A stretch of 51,995 nucleotides of DNA from Candidatus Mediterraneibacter pullistercoris (GTDB taxonomy: Bacteria > Bacillota > Clostridia > Lachnospirales > Lachnospiraceae). The position numbers were made by a program, and so were the translations under genes. Positions 1-7,282 of this stretch are shown here, one piece after another. Every line of letters begins with the position of its first letter. The stretch's first letter is position 1. The stretch spans positions 1 to 51,995 of the forward strand of contig DXAU01000012.1 of the NCBI GenBank assembly GCA_019116885.1, given 5' to 3'. The notes beneath the pieces are model-generated. The model was given only the letters and a program-made list of their open reading frames with translations, searched no databases and was not told the DNA's origin.

Positions 1-1
1 T

Positions 2-637
2 ACCTCGGGTGGGGAAGTGAAAAAGACATCATCTGGTGAAACACCTACGGGCAATGCATCAAGTTCAAACAGTAATAAATCTGTCTCGAATAGCGGAAAT
101 ACTTCAAATAAAAATTCCGGTGGGGGAAGTGATTCGAGTAATTCCAAACCCAGCGGAGGTAACAGTGAAAACAGCGGAAGTTCAGGAAACTCAGGTAACT
201 CAGGAGGAAGTGGGTCTGTAGATACCCATAAACATAGCTACACTATTCCTATTACTGATACTATCCACCATGATGCTGTAACTCATCAGGAAGATCAGGG
301 TTATTACGAGACTGTCACTATTTCCGAGGCGTGGAGTGAACCTGTTTATGATTACTGTACTGTATGTAATGTTTGTGGTGGTATATTAAAGTCTAACTAT
401 TTAGGTATAAACGAATTTCAGTTAGACTCCTCAGGATATGATCTACATTATAAAAAAACAGGTCACACTTCGGGAAATTACAGTGGTAATGTTCAGAAAC
501 AGGTGGACACCAAATATCATGAAGCAGTTACCGAACAGCAGTGGGTTGAAAACTGGGTAACTGTGGTCGATAAGGAAGCTTGGGATGAAACAGTAACTGT
601 TGGTTATAAATGTTCTTGTGGTGCGGAACAGAAATAG
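2..637 (+). CDS. Ser/Asn/Gly-rich surface-type protein, C-terminal part (5' end outside window)
   Basis: The frame is open to the first base, so the gene probably starts upstream; GTG at 17 is the only start-like codon near the edge and has no clear ribosome binding site. The first ~70 residues are a low-complexity Ser/Asn/Gly linker. A folded region follows with His/Val/Thr-rich strand-like segments in two related halves (HHDAVTHQ..., YHEAVTEQ...) and paired cysteines, CTVCNVCGG near the middle and CSCG at the very end, which suggest a metal- or disulphide-stabilised fold. This pattern is seen in cell-surface or element-borne proteins of Firmicutes whose function is unknown. There is no transmembrane helix or LPXTG motif in the visible part. 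A strong terminator follows. Confidence 0.6.
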   Translation, partial: TSGGEVKKTSSGETPTGNASSSNSNKSVSNSGNTSNKNSGGGSDSSNSKPSGGNSENSGSSGNSGNSGGSGSVDTHKHSYTIPITDTIHHDAVTHQEDQGYYETVTISEAWSEPVYDYCTVCNVCGGILKSNYLGINEFQLDSSGYDLHYKKTGHTSGNYSGNVQKQVDTKYHEAVTEQQWVENWVTVVDKEAWDETVTVGYKCSCGAEQK

Positions 638-648
638 TTTTTAGCAGA

Positions 649-683
649 ATGGCAGGGTGTTAGTACAGCTAATACCCTGCCAT
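649..683 (+). terminator. Intrinsic terminator after the surface-type protein
   Basis: A 15-bp stem (649-663 with 669-683, one G-T wobble) closes a 5-nt loop, 11 nt after the stop codon. A T-rich tract follows. Confidence 0.75.
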
Positions 684-798
684 TTAATATGTAGTTTTAT
701 TTAGAAATGGTATTAGTCTGTTGGCTATATACTTAAAGTATGAAAGAAATTCAGACATCGGAATTATTATGCGTGTACCATTCCGTCACCCCGAAAAC

Positions 799-852
799 AG
801 TGATTTTAGAAGTAAATGTTGAAAAGCACATTTACATCTAAGCAAAATCACT
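799..852. repeat. Imperfect inverted repeat
   Basis: Arms 799-807 and 844-852 match perfectly (AGTGATTTT / AAAATCACT). Inner arms 808-819 and 828-839 match with one mismatch, around an 8-nt loop, with a 4-nt bulge between the blocks on the right side. No coding region lies nearby and no T-run follows, so it is not an ordinary terminator. It sits in a gene-free stretch (638-1375) that also holds the terminator, three TTGATTAC repeats and the tRNA fragment. Confidence 0.6.
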
Positions 853-1079
853 TGCCCCTCTGCCCGTCTCCCATAGGGGAAGCATGTTTGTCTATAATTG
901 TAGGAAATTGACTAAGATTTTCTGATACAGAAAAAGGACGCTTGCACAGCCGACCCGACGCCCTGTTAGGTATACCGTCGCTCTGTGCATCCGCTCTGCG
1001 GAACGCTAGGTAATGGATAGGCAAACAAGGAAAAGGGGTATCTGTCTGATTTGATATACATAACAGGTATTAGAACGAG

Positions 1080-1108
1080 TTGATTACTTTGATTACACCT
1101 TTGATTAC
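1080..1108. repeat. Three direct repeats TTGATTAC near a putative attachment site
   Basis: TTGATTAC occurs at 1080-1087, 1089-1096 and 1101-1108, about 60 bp before a tRNA 3' fragment. Short direct repeats beside an attachment site are what arm-type binding sites of tyrosine integrases look like; this role is inference. Confidence 0.4.
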
Positions 1109-1164
1109 ACTTGCTTAGGCGATACGCAAAAGCCCCCTTTCTAAGCGTATTTCGAGTATATTTA

Positions 1165-1189
1165 CAGGGTTCGAACCCCTGATCGCGCA
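1165..1189 (+). other. tRNA 3'-end fragment (T-arm plus acceptor strand), putative att site
   Basis: The sequence forms a 5-bp T-stem (CAGGG/CCCTG) around the loop TTCGAAC, followed by a 7-nt acceptor strand ATCGCGC and discriminator A. The matching 5' acceptor strand GCGCGAT, D-arm and anticodon arm are absent upstream. A lone tRNA 3' end is the usual footprint of an integrated element whose att site lies in a tRNA gene; the intact tRNA would then be at the other end of the element, to the left of this window. Confidence 0.5.
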
Positions 1190-1309
1190 CTTAGAAATCG
1201 CTGATTTTAAGGACAAAGGAGCCTTGGGGTCGGCGGTTTTTTTGTGCCTGGATACGGCGGCTGTCTGTGTAAAGAAAGTGTGAAAATTTTATTATTTTCC
1301 GGAGCGCTC

Positions 1310-1339
1310 TTGTCAGAATAACGGGAGTTACGTTATATT
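1310..1339 (+). promoter_or_regulatory. Promoter for the zinc-ribbon/kinase pair
   Basis: -35 TTGTCA at 1310-1315, an 18-bp spacer, and -10 TATATT at 1334-1339. A clear AGGAGG lies at 1360-1365, 10 nt before the ATG at 1376. Confidence 0.5.
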
Positions 1340-1375
1340 AATCATAATGAACACCATACAGGAGGATGACAGTTT

Positions 1376-1894
1376 ATGAGCGGATTTTTTTCATTCTCGG
1401 GCAGCAGGAGACGCTATCCAAATCCCCACATGGGCGGAAAACATTACAGAAAAAAAGGGTTGTTCGGAATACTTTCAGATCTGGGCAGCTTTTCAGGCTC
1501 CGGCAGTTACAGCGGATACGGGGGTTATCCGTACCAGGGCTATCCGAACCAGGGGTATCCAAACCAGGGGTATCCAAATCAGGGGTATCCAAATCAGGGC
1601 TACCCGAACCAGGGGTATCCAAATCAGGTAAACCCCGGACAGGTGCCGCCAAACCAGGCAGGTTATCAGCAGGCTCCGGCAGGGGCACAGGGAACGTTTC
1701 AGCCAACGACACCGGCGCCGGCTGGAGGGACAGCCTGCCCGAAATGCGGCGCATCAGTTCCGGCAGGAGCGAAGTTCTGCCTTTCCTGTGGGGAAAAGAT
1801 GGCCTCCAATGCGGCGTTTTGTCCAAACTGCGGTAAACCGCTCCCGGCAGGAGCAAAATTCTGTTCCGAATGCGGGAGCCCGGTTCAGGGATGA
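1376..1894 (+). CDS. Double zinc-ribbon protein with GYPNQ repeats
   Basis: 172 residues. The N-terminal ~48 residues are basic and Gly/Ser-rich, then come seven pentapeptide units (GYPYQ once, GYPNQ six times; residues 50-84), a Pro/Gln/Ala linker, and a C-terminal zinc-ribbon region. That region carries CPKCG and FCLSCG, then FCPNCG and FCSECG, which are enough ligands for two zinc ribbons. Zinc ribbons of this type act as small adaptors in Firmicutes; the GYPNQ tract is likely disordered. The stop overlaps the start of the downstream kinase (ATGA), so the two are co-translated and probably work together, the ribbon perhaps as targeting partner or substrate of the kinase (inference). No signal peptide or membrane segment. 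Confidence 0.8.
   Translation: MSGFFSFSGSRRRYPNPHMGGKHYRKKGLFGILSDLGSFSGSGSYSGYGGYPYQGYPNQGYPNQGYPNQGYPNQGYPNQGYPNQVNPGQVPPNQAGYQQAPAGAQGTFQPTTPAPAGGTACPKCGASVPAGAKFCLSCGEKMASNAAFCPNCGKPLPAGAKFCSECGSPVQG
1523..1627 (+). repeat. 15-bp tandem repeat, 7 units, coding
   Basis: Seven 15-bp units encode GYPYQ and six GYPNQ pentapeptides. Units differ mainly at third codon positions, and several adjacent copies are nearly identical at DNA level, so unit number could vary between strains. Confidence 0.85.
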
Positions 1895-2610
1895 GACCGG
1901 GCAGGATTGGGGAAAAAATCGGAGATTACACCGTAGCGTCCTGTATTGGCAAAGGGCGCTACGGTGTCTGCTTTCTTGCCCTCAATCCCCGGGGAGAGAA
2001 AGTGGTCCTGAAAAGATTCCGTCCCCGCATGTGGAGAAAGAATAAGAATTCCAACCACTATGAGGCAGTCATTCTGTCCGGCCTGAATCATCCGGCGGTT
2101 CCGGAACTGCTGGGAGTGATTAATGACAGGCGGGGATATTATTTTGTCCTTGAGTATAAGGACGGCCTTACACTGGAGCAATGGCTCTTCGAGAGAAAGA
2201 AGATCTATATTCCCAAAGAAATCTACCGGATTGGCTCGCAGCTCTTTGAAGTGCTGGAATATCTGCAAAGCCGGAATGTCGTACATGGAGACATCAGCGC
2301 GGCAAATGTGACGGATGACGGAGAGAAAGTGTCTCTGCTGGATTTTGGCCTGGCCCGGTATGCAGACGGACGGAACGTCCGGTTCAGTCTGGACTATGCG
2401 CGCACGGCCAATCTGCTGCTGTATCTTCTGTATTCAGGGTATGAAGGGAAAGGCGACAGGCCGTGGCATGAGGAACTGGCACTCGCGGAAGAACAGAAAA
2501 CATTCCTGAAGAAATTGATGGAACCGGAGGAACAGTTCAGAGACGCCAAAGAGGTGAGGGAGATATTCCGGAACTGCTTTCCTGAATCCAGGGGGAGACA
2601 TGCCCGGTAG
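1891..2610 (+). CDS. Minimal Ser/Thr protein kinase-like protein
   Basis: 239 residues from the ATG at 1891, which overlaps the upstream stop codon; an in-frame ATG at 1870 lies inside the upstream gene and is less likely. Kinase landmarks are in order: glycine-rich loop IGKGRYGV (19-26), VAIK-type lysine K41 (VVLKRF), a candidate helix-C glutamate near E58, catalytic loop HGDISAAN (132-139) with D134 and N139, and DFGLAR (151-156). The loop reads HGD instead of HRD, and the usual lysine of the catalytic loop is serine (S136). The C-lobe is short and there is no transmembrane or PASTA sensor region, unlike PknB-type kinases. Activity is plausible, since K41, D134 and D151 are all present. The substrate is unknown; the co-translated zinc-ribbon protein is the obvious candidate partner. 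Confidence 0.8.
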   Translation: MRPGRIGEKIGDYTVASCIGKGRYGVCFLALNPRGEKVVLKRFRPRMWRKNKNSNHYEAVILSGLNHPAVPELLGVINDRRGYYFVLEYKDGLTLEQWLFERKKIYIPKEIYRIGSQLFEVLEYLQSRNVVHGDISAANVTDDGEKVSLLDFGLARYADGRNVRFSLDYARTANLLLYLLYSGYEGKGDRPWHEELALAEEQKTFLKKLMEPEEQFRDAKEVREIFRNCFPESRGRHAR

Positions 2611-2678
2611 ATAAGAACAGAAAACATACGGTTTGGCGGGAAGCTGAGCGGTGAGCAGACAGGCGGGGATATTATGTC

Positions 2679-2707
2679 TTGACAATTCCTGATTTTGCAT
2701 GTACGAT
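2679..2707 (+). promoter_or_regulatory. Promoter of the thiT transcript
   Basis: Consensus -35 TTGACA at 2679-2684, a 17-bp spacer, and -10 TACGAT at 2702-2707. The predicted start lies about 20 nt before the riboswitch. Confidence 0.7.
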
Positions 2708-2736
2708 AATATCCGACATAAAATTGCATAAGATTG

Positions 2737-2829
2737 ATAACAAGGGGAGCTTGTGATACAGGCTGAGAGGAAGTTGCGAACTTCGACCCATAACCTGATT
2801 TGGATAATGCCAACGTAGGGATATGTTAT
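2737..2829 (+). ncRNA. TPP riboswitch (THI element)
   Basis: The conserved TPP aptamer blocks are all present: AAGGGGAGC at 2742-2750, GCTGAGAGG at 2762-2770, GACCC near 2786, ACCTGATTTGGATAATGCCA near 2795-2814 and CGTAGGGA near 2815-2822. P1 closes by pairing 2737-2742 (ATAACA) with 2824-2829 (TGTTAT). It precedes a thiamine transporter, so it should lower expression when thiamine pyrophosphate is plentiful. A small hairpin followed by a T-rich tract (about 2831-2855) may be the expression platform. Confidence 0.95.
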
Positions 2830-2881
2830 GAGCGCCTTTAGGCCCTTTTGTTTTCAATCTGAGAACAGGAGGGTTTTTATT

Positions 2882-3547
2882 ATGTTTGGATCACTTGTAA
2901 ATGCAGACGGCGGCCTGACGACAGTGGGTTATGCCGTTACGATTGCGGCCGGGGTTATATTGTTTCTGGCAGCGGTGTTGTTTGCGGCAAAGAGTTCTTC
3001 CCAAAAGCGAATGAGTACGAAACAGCTTGTGTTCTGCGCTGCGGCTTTGGCGCTAGCATATCTCACATCTTACATAAAACTTTTTGAGATGCCATGGGGC
3101 GGCAGCGTGACGCTGTTCAGCATGCTCTTTATCGTACTGATCGCAAACTGGTATGGAGTGAAAACAGGAGTGCTTGTTGGACTGGCATATGGAATCATTC
3201 AGTTTGTCCAGGAGCCGTATGTCCTGACTTTTTTCCAGGTGTGCTGCGACTACATTCTTGCTTTTGCGGCTCTGGGAGTGGCAGGTTTCTTTGCGAAGAG
3301 CAGATACGGGCTGGTAAAGGGGTATATCCTCGCAGTGCTGGCAAGGGGCGTATTTCATGCGATCGGAGGCTATCTGTACTGGATGGATTACATGCCGGAT
3401 AACTTCCCGAAAGCTCTCGCAAGCCTGTATCCAATCCTTTACAACTACAGTTATCTGCTGGTTGAGGGTGTGATTACGGTAATCATCATTTCGATACCGG
3501 CTGTATCAAAAGGTCTGTCAAGAGTAAAGCAGATGGCTGTGGAATAG
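2882..3547 (+). CDS. thiT: Thiamine ECF transporter substrate-binding subunit ThiT
   Basis: 221 residues from the ATG at 2882, which is placed 8 nt after AGGAGGG (2867-2873); an in-frame ATG at 2828 lies inside the riboswitch and is unlikely. The protein has six hydrophobic segments and matches the ThiT S-component family, including the WYGVKTGV...YGIIQFVQEP region and the later ARGVFHAIGGYLYWMDYMP segment that contributes aromatic residues to the thiamine pocket. ThiT binds thiamine in the membrane and works with a shared EcfT-EcfA energising module that is not in this window. The TPP riboswitch directly upstream supports the assignment. Confidence 0.93.
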   Translation: MFGSLVNADGGLTTVGYAVTIAAGVILFLAAVLFAAKSSSQKRMSTKQLVFCAAALALAYLTSYIKLFEMPWGGSVTLFSMLFIVLIANWYGVKTGVLVGLAYGIIQFVQEPYVLTFFQVCCDYILAFAALGVAGFFAKSRYGLVKGYILAVLARGVFHAIGGYLYWMDYMPDNFPKALASLYPILYNYSYLLVEGVITVIIISIPAVSKGLSRVKQMAVE

Positions 3548-3571
3548 AAGAGCGAAAGTCTGGAAAGAAAT

Positions 3572-3620
3572 AAAAAAGTAGGGTTATTTCACGTTGAAGA
3601 AATAGCTTTACTTTTTTTGT
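3572..3620 (+). terminator. Intrinsic terminator after thiT
   Basis: An imperfect hairpin with AAAAAAGTA...TTATTTC pairing to GAAATA...TTTACTTTTTTT, ending in a run of seven T. The A-run before the stem lets it also work for minus-strand transcription. Confidence 0.75.
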
Positions 3621-3758
3621 GTTTTATCTACAATGAGAGTAGCAGGGGCAGAGGGAGTTCCTGCAGATGAAAGATAAGATTTTTTTAAGAATTATGTCGG
3701 TGAATTTTTAAGCCGGCAGTTTTATATTGAGTGTACAAACAAAAAGGGGGAGGCATTT

Positions 3759-4466
3759 ATGGCAGAAGAGACAGTACTGGTCGTAGATGACAATAAAGAG
3801 ATCGTCTATTCGATCAGCAGACTACTAAAGTACGAGGGATATCAGGTGCTGGGCGCCTATGACGGGATGCAGGCGCTTGAGGCTCTGGAGCAGAACAAGG
3901 TCGATCTGATCCTTCTCGATGTGATGATGCCGGTGATGAACGGGCTGTCAACGCTCATGAAACTGCGCGAGAAGCATAAGATACCGGTCATCATCCTGTC
4001 GGCAAAGACTGAGGAGAGTGATAAAGTTTCAGGTCTGGTAATGGGCGCTGATGATTATGTAGAGAAGCCATATAATCCGGCAGAACTGATGGCACGGGTG
4101 AAGGCGCATCTGAGAAGATACCGGGCATGGGGGAGCGGGATGCCCCAACAGGGCGAGGACCGCATCGTAAACGGCGGCCTGATCCTGGATAAGAAACAGC
4201 GTCTGGTCATAGCAGAGGGGGAGGAGATCCGTCTGACGGCCACAGAGTATAAGATCCTGGAGCTTCTGATGGAACATCCGGGCCAGGTCTTCCCGGCGGA
4301 GCAGATCTATGAGAAAGTATGGCAGGATGCGGCGGCATATGCGGTGGAGAATACCGTCATGGTACATATCCGGCATATCCGGGAGAAGATCGAGATTGAT
4401 ACGAAGAAACCAAGATATGTAAAGGTGGTGTGGGGAATTGGATACAAAATGGAGAAATATGATTAA
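3759..4466 (+). CDS. OmpR/PhoB-family response regulator
   Basis: 235 residues. The receiver domain (1-~120) has the acidic pair D10-D11, the phosphoacceptor D54 in LILLDVMMP, S81 and the conserved K103 in VEKPY. The C-terminal half is a winged-helix DNA-binding domain (from ~residue 137, with TATEYKILELLMEHPGQVF and a final VWGIGYKME hairpin). GGGGGAGG upstream of the ATG is a good ribosome binding site. The gene overlaps the histidine kinase that follows, so they form a VanRS-like pair. The target genes are unknown; no transporter is encoded in the same operon, but a MATE exporter lies convergent just downstream. Confidence 0.92.
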   Translation: MAEETVLVVDDNKEIVYSISRLLKYEGYQVLGAYDGMQALEALEQNKVDLILLDVMMPVMNGLSTLMKLREKHKIPVIILSAKTEESDKVSGLVMGADDYVEKPYNPAELMARVKAHLRRYRAWGSGMPQQGEDRIVNGGLILDKKQRLVIAEGEEIRLTATEYKILELLMEHPGQVFPAEQIYEKVWQDAAAYAVENTVMVHIRHIREKIEIDTKKPRYVKVVWGIGYKMEKYD

Positions 4467-5721
4467 AGAGTTTGTGCCTTTTATGAAAAAGAACTGGGAG
4501 CTCATACCCGGAGCTGTGCTTGCGGCAGCAGGGATATATCTGGTATATGGCATGCTTGCCGACGGCGGGTACCGTCCTGTGGAAGAGTCGGTCATGATCG
4601 GAATAGTGGGAAATCTGGCGCTTGGTGCTGGACTTGTACTCCTTATAGGGAAAGTCCTGAAGATCAAATATGAGAACTGGATACCGGAAGACGAGTCGTT
4701 TTATGCAAAATGGAAAGAAACGGGCAGAAAGCTGGAGAGAATTCTGGCGGCCGCAGGGTTTGCCTGTATATTGCTTGTGTATATTTATCTGAATGTCCTG
4801 ATCAACTGGCGGAATTACGGAAACTATTACTGGAATTATGCGGCGGGATATATGATGGCTTTCACAGTGCTTTTTCAGTACCTGCTCTGCCAGATCATGC
4901 TGACGCAGTTTAAGAATAAGAAGCTGGAACTTTTGATGGAGCAGCTCGAGCACCTTAACCGCCGCAGGCTTGATGTGGCGCTGGAGATCGAGAAGAGGAG
5001 CCTGGAGAAAGTATCCCGCAGTGATCAGCTCCGCGTAGACCTTATAACGAACGTATCCCATGATCTGAAGACGCCTCTCACCTCAATGGTCGGATACATC
5101 GAACTGATCCGAAAAGAAGAGCTGAGCAGTACAGTCCGGGATTATGTGGACGTTATCTCCAAGCGGGCGGAGAAGCTCACGGAGATGGTCAACAGTCTGT
5201 TCAGCCTTGCCAAAGCAAGCAGCGGCAATGTGGAGCTTCATCCGGAGAAATTCGAGCTGAACCGCATGATCGAACAGATATTTGCGGATATGGACGACCA
5301 TATAAAAAGCAGCGGTCTGGAGTTTGTGACGCGTCTGACCAAAGAGAACACGGAACTTGTCACAGATAACTCCTATTTCTACCGTGTCTGCCAGAACCTG
5401 ATGGAAAATGCCCTGAAATATTCTGCAAAGGGTACGAGAGTCTTTGTGGTGACTGCTATCAAGAGGGCGGACTCTCAGGAGAACGACCTGCCGGGCAGCC
5501 TCTGCCTGGAAATCACCAATACATCGGCCTATCCGATGGACTTTGCCGCTGAAGATATTGTGGAGCGGTTCGCGCGCGGGGATAAGGCCCGTTCCGGAGA
5601 GGGGAACGGGCTGGGGCTGGCGATTGTCAGTACATATGTCAAAGCGCTTGGAGGGGAGTTTGACATAAAGATTGACTGTGACCAGTTCAAGGCGTGCGTA
5701 ACTATGCCGGCAGAACAATAA
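4459..5721 (+). CDS. Sensor histidine kinase (VanS-like)
   Basis: 420 residues from the ATG at 4459, which overlaps the regulator's stop; TTG at 4438 is an alternative start adding seven residues. Four hydrophobic segments (about 17-32, 46-66, 94-113, 128-147) anchor it, with no large extracellular domain, so the signal is probably sensed in or near the membrane. A coiled region leads into HisKA with H201 in SHDLKTPLTS, then an HATPase domain with the N box NLMENALKYS and the G2 box GNGLGLAIVSTYV. It should autophosphorylate on H201 and pass phosphate to D54 of the adjacent regulator. The stop codon lies 1 bp from the end of the convergent MATE gene, with no terminator between them. Confidence 0.92.
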   Translation: MIKEFVPFMKKNWELIPGAVLAAAGIYLVYGMLADGGYRPVEESVMIGIVGNLALGAGLVLLIGKVLKIKYENWIPEDESFYAKWKETGRKLERILAAAGFACILLVYIYLNVLINWRNYGNYYWNYAAGYMMAFTVLFQYLLCQIMLTQFKNKKLELLMEQLEHLNRRRLDVALEIEKRSLEKVSRSDQLRVDLITNVSHDLKTPLTSMVGYIELIRKEELSSTVRDYVDVISKRAEKLTEMVNSLFSLAKASSGNVELHPEKFELNRMIEQIFADMDDHIKSSGLEFVTRLTKENTELVTDNSYFYRVCQNLMENALKYSAKGTRVFVVTAIKRADSQENDLPGSLCLEITNTSAYPMDFAAEDIVERFARGDKARSGEGNGLGLAIVSTYVKALGGEFDIKIDCDQFKACVTMPAEQ

Positions 5722-5722
5722 T

Positions 5723-7108
5723 CTACGCAGTCTCCATCTTTTTCATCTTCCGGAGTTCTCCTGCGATCAGGCAGATCGTCACGATAAACGCAATACTGTC
5801 CGCTGCAGGTCCTGCAAAGAGGATGCCGTCCAGTCCAAAGAACAGGGGCAGGATAAGAACAAGCGGGATGAGGAATATGACCTGCCGTGTCATTGAGAGT
5901 ACAAGTCCTTTCAGAGGTTTCCCTATGGCGGCAAAGAAGTTGGAGGAGATGAGCTGCACGCCGTTGAAGATGACCATAAAAAGAAAGATGCGCATAAATT
6001 TTACGGCGAATTCAAAATAGGCAGCTTCGCCCGTGCCGAACAGGGAAATGATCTGATACGGGAAGAACTGGAACAGGATAAATCCCACTGCGGATATTAT
6101 GAGGTTTACTGTGATGGCGAGCTTATAGGTCTCCCGCACCCTGTCATACCGGCGTGCTCCGTAGTTGAACCCGATGATCGGCTGTGAGCCCTGGGAGAGC
6201 CCGATAATGACTGACAGAAGGATGGCGTTTGTCTTCATCACGATGCCGCAGGCGGCGAGAGGGATTTCTTTTCCGTATGCGGACATTGCCCCATAGTAAG
6301 TCAGCGAGTTGTTCAGCACAATCTGTACCAATGTAATGGCAACCTGGTTGAGACTGTTGCTCATGCCAAGGGATGCTGTCTGGATACATTCCTTTGCTGA
6401 CAGGCCGAGATCTTTTCTCGTCAGTGTGATATTCTTGAATCTTTTTATGTACATCAGGGCAAATACAAATGAAAAGAACTGCCCGATGATGGTCGCCCAT
6501 GCCGCTCCTGCGACGCCGAGATGGAAGACGAAGATAAAGACCGGATCGAGGATCGTGTTGATAACAGCTCCGATCAGCATGCATGTCATAGAATATTTCG
6601 GACTTCCGTCTGCCCGGGCCAGATTGCTCATTCCGTTGGTGGCGATGAGAAGAGGCATGCCAAGAGCTATGATACGGGAGTAGGTTTCGGCGTAGGGCAT
6701 GATGTCCGGTGTTGCACCAAAGGCGTTTAAGAGCGGGTGCATAAATATTTCCACGAGCAGAGCATAGGCAATGCCGGATACGATCATCATGCAGATGCCG
6801 TTTCCTACGACTCTTTGAGCGGCATCTTTTTCACCGGCTCCCAGATGAAGGGAAAATCGTGAGGCGCTTCCGATCCCGATCAAAAGGGAGATGGCCATAC
6901 AGATGGTGGTCAGGGGATATGATACGTTGGTGGCCGCGTTGCCAAGATATCCCACGCCCTGGCCGATGAAGACCTGGTCCACGATATTATATAAGGAACT
7001 GACCAGCATGGCAATAATGCTGGGGATGGCAAAAGACTTTAAAAGAGACGGGATGCTTCTGTATCCCAACGGATTCTGTTCTGTGTCTTTGAGTGACAAA
7101 TCATTCAC
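5723..7108 (-). CDS. MATE-family multidrug/toxin exporter
   Basis: 461 residues from a GTG at 7108, which is downstream of the likely TATAAT box (7154-7159); an open frame continues to ATG 7192 but that start would lie upstream of the transcription start. Twelve hydrophobic segments are arranged as two MATE repeats. The N-terminal IPSIIAMLVSSLYNIVDQVFIGQ and the mid-protein IGLSQGSQPIIGFNYGARRYDR segments are typical of the family. MATE proteins export cationic drugs or metabolites using a sodium or proton gradient; the substrate here is unknown. The end abuts the sensor kinase tail to tail. A near-palindrome sits between the promoter elements and may be an operator. Confidence 0.88.
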   Translation of the reverse strand: MNDLSLKDTEQNPLGYRSIPSLLKSFAIPSIIAMLVSSLYNIVDQVFIGQGVGYLGNAATNVSYPLTTICMAISLLIGIGSASRFSLHLGAGEKDAAQRVVGNGICMMIVSGIAYALLVEIFMHPLLNAFGATPDIMPYAETYSRIIALGMPLLIATNGMSNLARADGSPKYSMTCMLIGAVINTILDPVFIFVFHLGVAGAAWATIIGQFFSFVFALMYIKRFKNITLTRKDLGLSAKECIQTASLGMSNSLNQVAITLVQIVLNNSLTYYGAMSAYGKEIPLAACGIVMKTNAILLSVIIGLSQGSQPIIGFNYGARRYDRVRETYKLAITVNLIISAVGFILFQFFPYQIISLFGTGEAAYFEFAVKFMRIFLFMVIFNGVQLISSNFFAAIGKPLKGLVLSMTRQVIFLIPLVLILPLFFGLDGILFAGPAADSIAFIVTICLIAGELRKMKKMETA

Positions 7109-7153
7109 TTCTTTCTTTTGAATTTTCGGATCATGTATGATTTCCGCCCATGT

Positions 7154-7182
7154 ATTATAACGCATATACCGCGTATGTGCCA
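7154..7182 (-). promoter_or_regulatory. Promoter with overlapping palindrome for the MATE gene
   Basis: On the minus strand a perfect TATAAT lies at 7154-7159. The spacer region just upstream holds a 19-bp near-palindrome, GCACATACGCGGTATATGC (7161-7179), with one mismatched pair. No good -35 is visible (TGGCAC at best), which fits an activator-dependent or operator-controlled promoter. Confidence 0.45.
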
Positions 7183-7219
7183 GTACTTTCAAAAGCGGCT
7201 TACAGAAACGGGAATCGTC

Positions 7220-7248
7220 TTGACAAAATACCCGGATCGTAATATTGT
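7220..7248 (+). promoter_or_regulatory. Promoter of the MutS-like relic
   Basis: TTGACA at 7220-7225, a 17-bp spacer, TATTGT at 7243-7248. AAAGGAGG follows and places the start at the ATG at 7283. Confidence 0.6.
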
Positions 7249-7282
7249 ATGAACAGAATAATACAAAAGGAGGATGACCCTG

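Noticed and set aside
966..1190. 74-codon minus-strand open frame
   Set aside because: Runs through the tRNA fragment; the residues near its start are a by-product of the T-loop sequence.
1374..1856. 160-codon minus-strand open frame opposite the zinc-ribbon gene
   Set aside because: Antisense image of the 15-bp tandem repeats; no ribosome binding site and no sensible protein features.
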